Of a stretch of 52,649 nt of DNA, positions 1 through 10,032 are shown in pieces (position 1 is the stretch's first letter; the number at the start of each line of letters is the position of its first letter). The position numbers and the translations under genes were made by a program. Under the pieces are notes generated by a model, which worked only from the letters and a program-made list of their open reading frames with translations, had not been told where the DNA came from and made no database searches. This stretch comes from Plasticicumulans lactativorans. Lineage in GTDB: Bacteria; Pseudomonadota; Gammaproteobacteria; Competibacterales; Competibacteraceae. The stretch spans positions 1 to 52,649 of the forward strand of contig NZ_SLWY01000024.1 in assembly GCF_004341245.1 (NCBI RefSeq), given 5' to 3'.

Positions 1-2642
1 CTCGCCAGGCTCAGGCTGCCGAAGCTGCTCGTCGCTTCGTCGAGCGTGATCGCGGCGGCGTTCAGCGCCTTGAACGTCGCCGCACCCGTCACCGTCAGCG
101 GGCCGTCGTCGCTGATCGCACCCCCGGCGGTCACCGCGAGATCGCCACTGACCGTGGAGCTGCCGAGCGCCAGCGCGTTGGTGTCGCGCAGCGACACACC
201 GGCGGCCGTCAGCGAGACGGCACCACCGAAGTCGTTGGTCGACGTCGTCAGCGTGACGTCGCTCGCCCCGGCGTTGGCGCTGAACGATGCGGTGCCGCTG
301 ACGACGAACTGCCCGCTCTGGATGATGTCGCCGCCGCTGGTGACGACGAGTCCGCCGGCACCGATGCCCGACGCGCCGAACTGCAGCGCGTTCAGGTCAT
401 TCAGCGTCGCCCCTGAAGCCGTCAGCGAGATGGCACCGCCGAAGTCGTTGCCCGCGGCCAGCGTGATGCTGCTCGCCCCGCCGTTGGCGTTGAACGATGC
501 CGTGCCGGTGACGCTGAGCGCCCCGCCCTGCGTGATGTTGCCGCCGCTGGTGACGACCAGGCCACCGGCGCCGATGGTCGAGGCGCCGAGCGACAGCGCG
601 TTCACGTCGTTCAGCGTCGCACTCGAAGCCGTCACCGAAACGGCACCGCCGAAATCGTTGCCGTTGCCGAGCGTGACGGTCTGCCCGGCAGCCGAGAAGC
701 TGCTGGTGCCGAGGATGTTGAGGATGTTCGACTGCGTCACCGCACCGCCGGCCGTGACCGAGAGGCTGCCCGCCGCCAGTGCGCCCAGGCTCACCGTGCC
801 GGTGTGGTTGAGCGTCACGAGCCCCGTGGTCACGATGCTGCCGGGGCTGGCGAAGGTGGTGCCGCTGCTGCTGAAGCTGCCGCTGCCGAGCGCGAGCGTG
901 CCCCCCACGCTGACGCCCGCGCCGGCGCTGAGGATCAGGTTGAGCGCATCGCCCCCCGGCACGGAGTCCTGGATCGTGCCGTTCAGGCTAATGCTGCCGG
1001 CCGCCGACAGGGTCAGCGCACTGGTGCCCTTGCCGTTGAAGTCCAGCGTGGCGCCCGAGCCCCAGACGATATTGCCGTTCTGTGTGCCGGTGCTGCCGGT
1101 ATTGACCGTGACGCTCACGCCGTCGCTCAGCGCGTCCCTGATCAGGTCGACGCCGAGCGGAGCGTTGTCGGCCGTCGGCGAAAAGGTGAAAGGGTCGGAG
1201 TTGTCGATGTTGGTACTGGAGGAGCCGGCGACGATGAACACGTTGTGCGGGTCGAGCAGCCATGCCCCGCCCGCCCCGGCGGGCGCCGACAGGTCGGGCG
1301 TGCGGGACACGTCGAGCAGCTCCTTGCCCGAGGTTTCGACGAAACCGCCGTCACCGCCCTCGGCCCCGCCGTGGGCGGCGATGCCGCCGTAGACGCGCGC
1401 GACCTCGTCGGCCCAGACGATCACCCGCCCGCCGTTGCCGTTCTCCAGCGCGCTGGCGTCGATCGTCACCTCGGGGCCGACGTAGGTGCGCCTGGCGTTC
1501 GGTACCGCCGCGTTGCTGCCCCGGTAGTCACCGCCGATGCGCACCTGGCCGCCACCGCGGGCGCCACCGGCATCGAGCCTGGCCTTGTCCATCAGGCCGA
1601 CGCGCTCGCCGAGCACGTCGATCTGGCCGCCCTTGCCCTTGGGCGCGCGCGCGTCGAGCCGCGCGTTGCCGGTGACCAGCGTGTCGCGGTCGGAGCGCAG
1701 CTCGATGCGCCCGCCGTCGCCGGCACCGCGCGCGGCGGCGTCGAGCGTGCCGCTGTTTTCGACCTTGCCGCCGCTGCCGACCAGGCGGATCACGCCGCCG
1801 CTGTCGTCGATGCGCCCGGCACGGACCACGCCGTCGTTGTTGACGACCTTGGCGAACACGTCGCGCGCGGCGCGCGCCGTCAGCAGCACCTGCCCGCCCT
1901 CGGCCTGCACGCTGCCGGTGTTGTTCACGGCGACGGCGCTGCCGGGGTTCTTCAGCACGTCCTCGGTGACGGCGAAGCGCATCAGCCCGTCGCCGTCGAA
2001 ATCGAGCGTGGCCTGGCGACCGGCGGCGAGCGTGACGCTGCCGTAGTCGGCGACGATCGCCCCGGTGTTGGCGACGGCGCCGCCGACCAGCACCACCTCG
2101 CCGCCGCGCGCCGCGGTGATGGTGCCGGCATTGACCACGGTGCCACCGGCGCCGCCGTTCGCCGCGGCGAAAGCGAGCCGCCCCTGCATGAACGCCGACG
2201 GGTCGACGTCGAGCCCGCTCGCCACCAGTGAGCCGACGTTGAGCCGCGCACCGGGCGCGAAGTAGATGCCGCTCGGGTTGACCAGGAACACCCGGCCGTT
2301 GGCGTTGATCGCGCCGAAGATCTGGCTCGGCTTCTGGTCGAGGATGCGGTTCAGCGCCACCGCCCGCGCGCCCGGCTGCTGGAAGTTCACCCGCTCGTTG
2401 CCGGCGACGTTGAAGCTCTGCCAGTCGACCGCGAGGCGCTGCGAGGCCTGGCGCACCACGGTGGTGGTGGCGTCGGGGCGCAGCACGCTGCCGCTGCCGC
2501 CGACGATGCGCTCACCCTGCGGCCCGGCGAGGACCGCGCTGGGCAGCGTCAGGCCGCCGGCGAGCACGGCGCGCAGCGCGAGCCACAGCGGGTGCGCTGC
2601 GGTGAGGGGGAAAGCGGGGCGAGGACGGCTGTTCTTGTTCAT
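1..2642 (-). CDS. TpsA-type haemagglutinin/adhesin exoprotein, N-terminal 880 codons (3' end outside window)
   Basis: The frame is open from an ATG at 2642 to the left window edge, so only the N-terminal part is present. It starts with a positively charged, extended signal peptide (residues about 1-40, ending near LPSAVLAG). A two-partner-secretion haemagglutination domain follows (about 45-170; visible pieces include SFNVAGNERVNF, NRILDQKPSQIFGAINANG and VFLVNPSGIYF). After this come glycine/alanine/valine-rich beta-helix sequence and, from about residue 620 on, near-tandem repeats of 68-70 residues with the core NDFGGAVSVT. The family is exported by Sec and then through its TpsB partner to the cell surface, usually as an adhesin or as a contact-dependent inhibition toxin; the missing C-terminus decides which. 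The start lies 22 bases after the tpsB stop, so the two genes form an operon. Confidence 0.9.
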   Translation of the reverse strand, partial: MNKNSRPRPAFPLTAAHPLWLALRAVLAGGLTLPSAVLAGPQGERIVGGSGSVLRPDATTTVVRQASQRLAVDWQSFNVAGNERVNFQQPGARAVALNRILDQKPSQIFGAINANGRVFLVNPSGIYFAPGARLNVGSLVASGLDVDPSAFMQGRLAFAAANGGAGGTVVNAGTITAARGGEVVLVGGAVANTGAIVADYGSVTLAAGRQATLDFDGDGLMRFAVTEDVLKNPGSAVAVNNTGSVQAEGGQVLLTARAARDVFAKVVNNDGVVRAGRIDDSGGVIRLVGSGGKVENSGTLDAAARGAGDGGRIELRSDRDTLVTGNARLDARAPKGKGGQIDVLGERVGLMDKARLDAGGARGGGQVRIGGDYRGSNAAVPNARRTYVGPEVTIDASALENGNGGRVIVWADEVARVYGGIAAHGGAEGGDGGFVETSGKELLDVSRTPDLSAPAGAGGAWLLDPHNVFIVAGSSSTNIDNSDPFTFSPTADNAPLGVDLIRDALSDGVSVTVNTGSTGTQNGNIVWGSGATLDFNGKGTSALTLSAAGSISLNGTIQDSVPGGDALNLILSAGAGVSVGGTLALGSGSFSSSGTTFASPGSIVTTGLVTLNHTGTVSLGALAAGSLSVTAGGAVTQSNILNILGTSSFSAAGQTVTLGNGNDFGGAVSVTASSATLNDVNALSLGASTIGAGGLVVTSGGNITQGGALSVTGTASFNANGGASSITLAAGNDFGGAISLTASGATLNDLNALQFGASGIGAGGLVVTSGGDIIQSGQFVVSGTASFSANAGASDVTLTTSTNDFGGAVSLTAAGVSLRDTNALALGSSTVSGDLAVTAGGAISDDGPLTVTGAATFKALNAAAITLDEATSSFGSLSLA
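120..780 (-). repeat. Near-tandem ~210-bp repeats within tpsA
   Basis: The motif ccgccgctggtgacgac and its variants recur near 121, 331, 541 and about 745, a spacing close to 210 bp. Translated on the minus strand this gives 68-70-residue units with conserved NDFGGAV, TLND.NAL and GAGGLVVTSGG segments. These are protein-level beta-helix repeats of the exoprotein shaft, not CRISPR or mobile DNA. Confidence 0.75.
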
Positions 2643-2664
2643 GTTTTGCCCCCTGCGCGACCGG

Positions 2665-4422
2665 CTAGAAGTTGTAGACGAAATCGAAGAAGTACTGCGG
2701 ATTGCGGTCGTTGCTCGCGTCGTGCGAGCCGAGCGGCGTCGCCACCTGCAGGCGCGCCTGCCACTCCCCCGGTACCTGGAAGCGCAGGCCGATACCGGCA
2801 CCGGACAGGCGCACCGGCGAGTCGGACGGCTGCAGCGGCTCGTTCAGCCAGCCCTTGGCGTAGTCGGCGAACAACGACAGCTGGAACACCTGGCCCCACT
2901 TGAGGTCGCGGAACGCCGGCTCGTCGGCGAAGCCGGGCGCCGGGATCGACCACTCGGCCGACACGAACACGCCCTTGTCGACCAGGAACTCGGCGCGCGG
3001 GTAGGCGCGCACGCTGTCCGGCCCGCCCATGCTGAACTGTTCGAGGCTGGTCAGCGGGTCGGCCGAGTACTGCGAGTCCAGCCGCAGCAGCAGTTGCTGC
3101 CCGGCGAAGGGCAGGTTGTGGACGCGCGCGAGGTGCAGCTCGAACTTGTCGAAGTCCGACCCCACCCCGCTGCCGTCCGCCAGCTTGCGGCTGGCATCGA
3201 GTGAATCGCTGGGCATCGCGCCGAGGAAGTCGGGGAGGCCGTGGCTCCAGCGGAACTGCGCGACGTTGATGCCGGCGGCGTCGACGCGGTCGTAGTCGAG
3301 CTGCAGGCTCAGCACCGAGAGGTTGTCGATCTGGTCCGGCTGGTCCTCCTGCTCGGTGACGGCGTGCTTGCGCGCAAGCCCGAGGCGGCCGGTGAAGTTC
3401 TGCTGGCGGCTGCGCACGAACTTGCGCGCGACGAACAGTTCGGCGATGTCGCTGATGCCGGAGATGCCGAGCGCCTGGAACTCGCCGCCGACGTCGTACT
3501 GGTTGTGCGAGACGTCGACGCCCCAGTAGGTCGCCGCGTCGAAGATCGGGCGCTGGTAGACGAAGCCGCCGAACAGGCTGTTGAGGGGGTCGAAGGTCTG
3601 CAGCAGGCTGAGGTCGAGGCGGTCGGCGGCACCGGTCGGGTTGTTCCACGACAGGTCGCCGCGCAGGCGCCACTCGCCGCTGACCTCGGAGCCGCCGTTG
3701 TCCAGCGTGACCGTGCCGATCCAGGGCCTGTCGCCCTGCGGCTTCACCACCAGCTCGGTCTCGCCGGTGCGGCTGCCGCTGCGGAAGATGCCGAGGCCGT
3801 CGAAGCCCGGGTAGTCGCGCAGCAGCAGCAGGCCGCGTTCGAGCCGGTCCTTGTGCACCACCTGGCCGATGCTGTCCTCGAAGGGCCTGCGCAGCAGTTC
3901 GTCGGAGTAGCCGGTCTCGGTGCCCTTGTCGACCGTCACCCGCCCGAGCCGGCCTTCGAGCACGGCGATCTCGACCTCGCCGTCCTTCACCTCCTGCGCC
4001 GGCACGTAGGCCTGCGCGACGATGAAGCCGCGTTCGCGGTAGAGCTTGGTGACGCGGTCGGCGACGTCCTCCAGGTCGCCGATGCCGAAGCCCTCGGGCT
4101 TGGCCTGGCGCGCGGTTTCGAGCAGCTCGCGCACTTCGTCGAGGCGCAGCCCCTGCTCGGGATGGTCCTCCGCCCCGGTGAGCTTGAACGCGCGCACCGG
4201 CACCCGCAGCTGCCCGGCCTCGACGCTGCCGCGCTCGGGCACCGCGGGCACCGTGTACAGCTCGGCCGGCACCGCCTCGGGCAGCGCCAGCGCCGGGCGC
4301 TCGGGCATCGCCCCGCCGGGCGTGGCCGCCCCCGGCAGCGACGGGGCGGCGGCGACGGCAGCGGTGGGGTCGAATCCGGCACACAGGGCGTACGCCAGGG
4401 TGAACAGGCGGCGGCGATCCAT
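2665..4422 (-). CDS. TpsB/ShlB/FhaC-family outer-membrane transporter of the two-partner secretion pair
   Basis: A 585-residue Omp85-superfamily protein that would secrete the downstream TpsA across the outer membrane. A signal-like N-terminus (MDRRRLFTLAYALCAGF) is followed by a proline/alanine-rich linker. POTRA-like sequence lies at about 65-215 (DLEDVADRVTKLYRERGFIVAQ; GLGIFRSGSRTGETELVV) and a C-terminal beta-barrel extends to the end. The protein ends in FDFVYNF, with the terminal Phe used as the BAM recognition signal. The reading frame extends upstream to 4506, but I chose the ATG at 4422 because GGAG sits just upstream and a secretion signal begins there. The next gene, tpsA, starts 22 bases after the stop. 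Confidence 0.9.
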   Translation of the reverse strand: MDRRRLFTLAYALCAGFDPTAAVAAAPSLPGAATPGGAMPERPALALPEAVPAELYTVPAVPERGSVEAGQLRVPVRAFKLTGAEDHPEQGLRLDEVRELLETARQAKPEGFGIGDLEDVADRVTKLYRERGFIVAQAYVPAQEVKDGEVEIAVLEGRLGRVTVDKGTETGYSDELLRRPFEDSIGQVVHKDRLERGLLLLRDYPGFDGLGIFRSGSRTGETELVVKPQGDRPWIGTVTLDNGGSEVSGEWRLRGDLSWNNPTGAADRLDLSLLQTFDPLNSLFGGFVYQRPIFDAATYWGVDVSHNQYDVGGEFQALGISGISDIAELFVARKFVRSRQQNFTGRLGLARKHAVTEQEDQPDQIDNLSVLSLQLDYDRVDAAGINVAQFRWSHGLPDFLGAMPSDSLDASRKLADGSGVGSDFDKFELHLARVHNLPFAGQQLLLRLDSQYSADPLTSLEQFSMGGPDSVRAYPRAEFLVDKGVFVSAEWSIPAPGFADEPAFRDLKWGQVFQLSLFADYAKGWLNEPLQPSDSPVRLSGAGIGLRFQVPGEWQARLQVATPLGSHDASNDRNPQYFFDFVYNF

Positions 4423-4666
4423 GATGCGCTCCGTATCGGGAAGGTTCGTGATGACGCGGGTTCGCGGCCTCGCACCGGCACGACCGGCCGTGTGCCACGC
4501 TGACACGCAGTCTCAGAACTTAGCAGGCCGCTCGGCGCTTCGCCGGCATGGGCACTGGCGCACCGTCACCGGCCGCCGCGCTGGCCGACGTGGATGGTGG
4601 CGGCAACGCCCCGCGGGAGGGGCCATGCGCCATGGAACGCCCGTGGACGCCGGCCCGACGCGGCGT

Positions 4667-7600
4667 CTACTTGAGCGCGCGGGCCACGCGCAGCCCGGTG
4701 CTGTCGGCGTCGGCCGCCTTCGACAGGCTCGCCGAGCAGGTCGAGAAGCTGTCGGTGAACGCCCCGCCCATCGCCGCGCCGCCCTTGACCAGTTCCTGGG
4801 CGTTGCCGAGCACGTTGACCAGCCCCCAGCCGTTCGACTGCCCGGTGCGCGCCGGCAGCAGTGACTGCCCCTTCAGCACCTTGGTACCGTCGGACAAGCG
4901 GCAATTGTAGTCGGCCGGCGGTAGCCCGCCGGCTTCGGCGGCGAAGCGCCACTCCGCCGCGCTCGGCACGCGGTAGCTGAAGCCGCTCTGCTGCGACAGC
5001 CACTGCACGTAGCGCTCGGCATCGCGCGCACTGACCCCCACCGCCGGCAGCCCCGGCCCGCCCTTCACGCTGCAGCCGGCGCTGCGGCAGAAGGCGCTCA
5101 TCTCCTCGTAGCTGACTTCGTACTTGCCGATCGCGAACGGCGTGCCGTTGCCGCCGCCCGCCGGCACCACCACCAGGTCGGGGCCCTTGCCGCCGCCGTT
5201 GAGCGCGTCGGTGCACACGCCGTAGGGGCGGCGGCCCTGCCCGGCGAGGCGCGCCTGGCAGGGGTCGGCCCCCGGCGGCGCCGGCTTGCCGGGGGCGGGC
5301 TTGGCCACCTCGGGCGCTACCGGTTGTTCCTCGGGCTTGGCCTGCAGCGCCTGCTGTTCGCCGAGCCAGGTGGTGTTGTCGACCCACAGCGCCAGCGCGG
5401 CGTCGAGCTGCTGCTTCGCGGTGTCGAGCTCCTTGCGCTTGAAGGCGCGCAGGTAGGCGTCGTGGGCGGCCTCGGCCTTGTCGCGCTTCTGCGCGATGGC
5501 GTCTTCGAGCGCCTTGAGCTCCGGGTGGTCGCCCTCCGCCTTGCGCCCCTGCGCGAGCACGCGGTCGGCCTCGCCGAGCTTGCCGGCGGCGACCAGGTCA
5601 TTGCCGCGCGGCGCGAACTTCGACGGCTGCACCTGCACCGTGATGGTGATCGCGGCGAGCTCCTTGGCGTCGGGGAAGAGCTTGCGCCCGGCGTCGAGCA
5701 GCGCCAGCGCGCCGCCCGGGTCCTTCTCGGCCTGCTTGTTGACGCGCTTGGCGAAATCGCGCGGCCAGTCCGCCGCGCGCCGCGCGTATTCGTCCGGGAA
5801 CAGGCGCTGCGCATCGCGCAGCTTGCGGTCGAGGCCGGCGAGCGCGTCGGGTGCGCCCTTGTCGAGCGCGTCCTCGATCTCGCCGAAGGCGCCCTCGCGG
5901 CGGTACTCGTCGACCTTGGCCTTGAGCTCCGCCTGGTCGGGGAAGGCGTCGAGGCCGCGGGCCAGCGTGGCCAGCGCGCGGTCGTAGCGCTTGCGGTCGG
6001 CGTCGCGCGCGGCCAGGCGCAGGTAGGCGTCGATCAGGTCGCGCGGCGCCTGCTGGGTCAGGAACGGGTCGGTCGCGGGCAGCAGCGGCCCGAGCTGGGC
6101 GAGCGTCCTGCGCGCCGCCTCCGGGTCGTTGGCCTTGATGCGGGTGGCGAAGTCCTGGCGCAGGCCGTCGATGGTGGCCTGCACGCGGCGCTTCTCCTGG
6201 TCGTCACGGAACGCCGTCTCGGCGCCGTCGATGCGCGTGCGCAGCGCGGTGAGGTTGGCCTCCGGCAGCAGCCGGCCGGCTTCGGCGAGCTGGCTGCGGG
6301 CGTCGCTGAAGCGCTGCGCGGCGAGGGCGGCGTCGATCGCCGCGGCGTAGGCCTGCAGCAGCTGCTCGCGACGCCTGGCGAGCTCGGGGTCGCCGGCGGC
6401 GACGCGGCTTTCCAGCTCACGCAGGTCGGCGTACACCCCGCGCCCCCAGTCGGTACCGCTGAAGGGCTTGGCCAGGCGCGTGTCGAGGCGCGCGTAGGTA
6501 TCGCTGATACGCCGCGCCTCCTCGGCACCACGCGCCGCCTGGCGCGCACGCTCGACCTGTGCCTGCGCCTGCACCAGGCGTTCGGACTCCGGCAGCAGGC
6601 GCAGGCCGTCGCGCAGCGACGCCGCCGCCGCATCGAGTGCGCCACTGTCGACCTGCGCCTGGGCGAGCTCGGCGAGGCGCCCGGCGATGCGCTCGCGGCC
6701 GCTGCTGACCAGCGGGTCGGTGGGTGCCAGGCGGGCGAGATCGTCGAGTGCGGCCAGCGCCTCCGACGCCCCGCTGCCGCCGCTCTGGATCGCCGTTACG
6801 GCACTGTCGAAGCGCGTGCGGGCGGCGTCGAGCGCCTGCGCGCGGGTCTGCTCCAGGCGCTGGCGTTCGGCCTCGGCGAGCTGCTGGCGCGCCGCCTGCT
6901 CGGCCTGTGCCACGTCTTCGGCTTCGCGCGCCAGCGCCTCCGACAGCGCCGCGCCCGGCGACAGCTCGCGCGCCTGCGCGAGCGCCTGGCGCGCGGCGTC
7001 GAAGCGCCGCGCGGCACGGTGCTGGCGCGCGCTGTCGAGCCAGCCACGGGCGATAAGGTCGCGGGTACGCTCGATCGTCGCCGCCGGGGCGGCTTCCGCC
7101 ACCAGCCGGTTGAGGCCCTCGCGCGCGGCGTCGAACCGCCCGCCGCCGACCTGCCGGCGGATGTCCTCCTCCAGCGCGCCGAAGCGATCGCGCAGCGCGT
7201 TCTCGGCGTCGCTCAGGGTGCGCGCGCGCTCGGCGAGCCAGCCCTGCGTGAGCAGCGGCTCGTACTCGGCGAGCAGCGCCCGCGCGCCCTGCCAGTCGCG
7301 GCTCGCCTGCGCGGCCTTCAGCGCGGCGTCGAGGGCGTTCTGCAGCGCGGCGTCGAGCGCCTGCCGGCGCGGGTGGTCGGGGGCGAGGCGGGCGAGGCGG
7401 ATCAGGTCGTCGCGGCGGCTGAGGAAGTCCGCCAGCGTGCGCGGCTGGAAGCCTTCGAGCGAGGCGACCAGGTTCGCCACCTGCTGGTCGCGCAGCGCCC
7501 GCTCGGTGGCGAGCCGCAGCCGCCCGCCGATCTCGGCGAGCGCCGGATCGTCCGGCACCAGCGTCGCCGCCTCGGCGAGCAGGTCGCGGGTCAGGTCGAG

Positions 7601-9934
7601 GTCGTTGCGCGCCAGCGCCGCCTCGGCCGCCGCGGCGTAGGCCGGCGCGATGCGCGGGTCCTTCAGCAGCGGGTGGGCGGGGTCGACGCCGGCGAGGCGC
7701 TCCAGCACCCCCTTGACGCCGTCGGGCCCGGCTTCGGGGCCGAGCAGGTTCTCGTCGAGCGCACGGGTGAAGGCCTGGTTCAGCTCGTTCAGCAGGCGGT
7801 CGCGACGCTCTTCGAGCGCACGGCTGCGCTGCACCAGGTCGGCATCGCGCGGGTACCACGCCAGCGCCTGCTTGAGCCGCGCCGCGGCGGCATCGAAGTC
7901 GTAGCGGCCGGCGGCCTCGTCGACCTCGGCGTCGGCCTGCGCAAGCACCAGGCGGATCAGTTCGTCGCGCAGGGCGTCATCGGCGAGCACCTGCCGGCGG
8001 GTGTCGTCGGACAGCTCGGCGAGGCTCGCCAGCGCCGCCTCGGCGCGCCCGTCGCCGGCGGCGATCTCCTCGCGCAGGGCGGCCACGCGCCGCTCGTTCA
8101 GGTAGTTCTGCAGCGGCCCGGTGGCGACCAGCGCGATGATCGCCACCCCGGCACCGGCGGCGCCGATGATCAGGCCGCGCCTGCTGCCGCCGCCATGACG
8201 CTGGACGTCGCCGTCGAGCCCCTGCAGGAAGGCTTCGCAGGTCGGCGTGCGCGCGGCACGGTCGAGCGCCAGCCCGCGCTCCAGCGCCTGCCACTGGCGC
8301 TTGCTCAGGTGCTTGATCGGCAGGGGCTTGAGCCCCGCCTCGCGCACCTTTTGCGCCGACTTGCGCTCGAACGGATGCCTGCCGCCGAGCAACTCGTAGC
8401 TCACGCAGGCCAGCGCGAAGATGTCGTCGCGCGGGTCGGGCTCGGCTCCGTCGAACATCTCCGGGCTGGCATAAGCCGGGGTGCGGGCACCGAGCCCCCC
8501 GGCGTCGAAGGTCTCGCGCCGCGCCTGCTCCTCGTTCGCGATGCGCGCAATGCCGAAGTCGAGCACCTTCACCTCGCCCTTGCGGGTGATGAAGGCATTG
8601 CCCGGTTTGAAGTCCGAGTGCACCAGACCGCGGCGGTGCGCGTAGCCCAGCCCCTCGGCGAGCGCGGCGATGATCGGCCGCGCGGTGGCGTAATCGAGGC
8701 CCTCGCGCGGCACCTCCTGCTTGATGTAGCGGTCGAGCGGCTCGCCTTCGAGCAGCTCCATGGTCATGAAGCTGATCGTCGGGATGCGCGTGGTGTCCTG
8801 ATCGAAGTCGTAGACGCGGATGACATGGTCCGACGCCAGGTTCTGGACCTTCTTGGTTTCGCGCTGCAGCGTGATGACGGCGTCGGGATGGCGCGAGAAC
8901 TCCGGCGACAGCACCTTGACGGCGACGTAGGGATCGATGTCGCGGGCCGCCTCGCGGCGCATGTCGAGCGCCTTGAACACCTGTCCCATGCCCCCCTCGC
9001 CGAGCTTGGCTTCGAGCAGGAAGCGGTCCTTGAGGACGTCGCCGACGTCGAGCGGGCGGTCGTTGAACACCGGCGCACCGGCGTAGCCGCCGCCGCTGCG
9101 CGAGCGCACCTGGGTGCGGTCGGCGCCGGTTCCGGTACCGCCGGAGATCGCCGACGCGCCGCCGACGCCCCCGCTCACGCCGCTGCCGGAGATGGCCGAG
9201 GTGCCACCGGTACCGCCGGTGCCGCCGGTCAACGGCGAGCCGAAGCTGCGCCCGCTGATCGGCGCCGCCGGGTGCGGCGCGAACACCACGGTGATGTCGT
9301 CGCCGCCGGCCGGCGGTGGCGTCTCGGCCGACGCCGGCGGCGCCGGGGTAGCGCCCGGCAGCACCACGGCCGGGCGCTGGCGGGTGGGCGCATCGCCAGC
9401 CGTGGCGCCTGGCGGCGGCGGCGGCGCGTCGGGGCGCGACACCACCGCTTGCAGCGGGCGGGTCGATGCGCCGACATCCGCCGCCGGCGGCGTAGCCGGA
9501 CGCGGTGGGGTGAACGCGGTCACGCCCCCATCCACCGCCGGCGGCGTCGGTGGCGGGGTCGGTGATGCCGGGGCGGGAGCCGGCGTCACCGCGGGCGGCA
9601 CGGCGATCAGCGTCAGGTCGGGCTCGGGCTCACCGGGTGACGGCGGCACCGGCAGCGTCGGCGCGCGCGCAGCCGACGGGCCCTCGACCGCCTGCAGCAC
9701 GGCAGCGGGCACGCGCGCGCGCAGCAGCGGGCCGAGCTCGGGGTCGAGCTTGCCGGCGGCGATCGCGCGATCGAGCAGCGCGAGCATCGGCCGCAGCTCG
9801 GCACCGGCGGCGCGATCGGCATCGAACGCGTCGGCCAGGTCGCGCGGATCGGCCTGGCCGAGCAGATAGGCCCTGAGGGCTTGGTCGAACGCGGCTCCCA
9901 AGACGTGTGGCTCCTGGTGGTCGGCCCCGCGCAC
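4667..9934 (-). CDS. T6SS-associated membrane Ser/Thr protein kinase fused to a formylglycine-generating-enzyme-like domain (PpkA-type)
   Basis: 1755 codons. Order: short helical N-terminus; Pro/Ala/Gly-rich linker (about 90-290); protein kinase (about 300-575) with glycine loop GEGGMGQV near 315, VAVK lysine near 340, catalytic loop HSDFKPGN near 436, DFG near 460 and SPE near 491; one membrane segment (about 586-607, GLIIGAAGAGVAIIALV); about 900 residues of Ala/Leu/Arg-rich helical, TPR-like repeats; and an FGE-sulfatase/SUMF1-like domain (about 1560-1755, ending GLRVARALK). The catalytic loop has HSD in place of HRD (a non-RD kinase). In T6SS, PpkA kinases phosphorylate the FHA protein to trigger assembly, and PppA reverses this; both partners are in this window. 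The first frame codon is GTG at 9934. A TTG at 9901 has a better ribosome site (AGGAG about 9 bases upstream) and may be the true start. The FGE end lacks the usual spaced Cys pair and is probably not catalytic. Confidence 0.88.
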   Translation of the reverse strand: MRGADHQEPHVLGAAFDQALRAYLLGQADPRDLADAFDADRAAGAELRPMLALLDRAIAAGKLDPELGPLLRARVPAAVLQAVEGPSAARAPTLPVPPSPGEPEPDLTLIAVPPAVTPAPAPASPTPPPTPPAVDGGVTAFTPPRPATPPAADVGASTRPLQAVVSRPDAPPPPPGATAGDAPTRQRPAVVLPGATPAPPASAETPPPAGGDDITVVFAPHPAAPISGRSFGSPLTGGTGGTGGTSAISGSGVSGGVGGASAISGGTGTGADRTQVRSRSGGGYAGAPVFNDRPLDVGDVLKDRFLLEAKLGEGGMGQVFKALDMRREAARDIDPYVAVKVLSPEFSRHPDAVITLQRETKKVQNLASDHVIRVYDFDQDTTRIPTISFMTMELLEGEPLDRYIKQEVPREGLDYATARPIIAALAEGLGYAHRRGLVHSDFKPGNAFITRKGEVKVLDFGIARIANEEQARRETFDAGGLGARTPAYASPEMFDGAEPDPRDDIFALACVSYELLGGRHPFERKSAQKVREAGLKPLPIKHLSKRQWQALERGLALDRAARTPTCEAFLQGLDGDVQRHGGGSRRGLIIGAAGAGVAIIALVATGPLQNYLNERRVAALREEIAAGDGRAEAALASLAELSDDTRRQVLADDALRDELIRLVLAQADAEVDEAAGRYDFDAAAARLKQALAWYPRDADLVQRSRALEERRDRLLNELNQAFTRALDENLLGPEAGPDGVKGVLERLAGVDPAHPLLKDPRIAPAYAAAAEAALARNDLDLTRDLLAEAATLVPDDPALAEIGGRLRLATERALRDQQVANLVASLEGFQPRTLADFLSRRDDLIRLARLAPDHPRRQALDAALQNALDAALKAAQASRDWQGARALLAEYEPLLTQGWLAERARTLSDAENALRDRFGALEEDIRRQVGGGRFDAAREGLNRLVAEAAPAATIERTRDLIARGWLDSARQHRAARRFDAARQALAQARELSPGAALSEALAREAEDVAQAEQAARQQLAEAERQRLEQTRAQALDAARTRFDSAVTAIQSGGSGASEALAALDDLARLAPTDPLVSSGRERIAGRLAELAQAQVDSGALDAAAASLRDGLRLLPESERLVQAQAQVERARQAARGAEEARRISDTYARLDTRLAKPFSGTDWGRGVYADLRELESRVAAGDPELARRREQLLQAYAAAIDAALAAQRFSDARSQLAEAGRLLPEANLTALRTRIDGAETAFRDDQEKRRVQATIDGLRQDFATRIKANDPEAARRTLAQLGPLLPATDPFLTQQAPRDLIDAYLRLAARDADRKRYDRALATLARGLDAFPDQAELKAKVDEYRREGAFGEIEDALDKGAPDALAGLDRKLRDAQRLFPDEYARRAADWPRDFAKRVNKQAEKDPGGALALLDAGRKLFPDAKELAAITITVQVQPSKFAPRGNDLVAAGKLGEADRVLAQGRKAEGDHPELKALEDAIAQKRDKAEAAHDAYLRAFKRKELDTAKQQLDAALALWVDNTTWLGEQQALQAKPEEQPVAPEVAKPAPGKPAPPGADPCQARLAGQGRRPYGVCTDALNGGGKGPDLVVVPAGGGNGTPFAIGKYEVSYEEMSAFCRSAGCSVKGGPGLPAVGVSARDAERYVQWLSQQSGFSYRVPSAAEWRFAAEAGGLPPADYNCRLSDGTKVLKGQSLLPARTGQSNGWGLVNVLGNAQELVKGGAAMGGAFTDSFSTCSASLSKAADADSTGLRVARALK

Positions 9935-10032
9935 GGCGGCACGGGGCGGTATTCGGGCGTCGCCGTGCGCGGGGCACCTGCGCCTGGCGCTACCTCAGAG
10001 TCAAGCACAAGACGGTCGCCGGCGGCCGCGGG

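Noticed and set aside
120-780. Regular repeats considered as CRISPR
   Set aside because: They are in-frame ~70-residue protein repeats without constant spacers; same reasoning for tagH and vgrG repeats.
5324-9565. Long plus-strand open frame antisense to the kinase gene
   Set aside because: Arg/Gly/Val-rich shadow of the kinase coding sequence.
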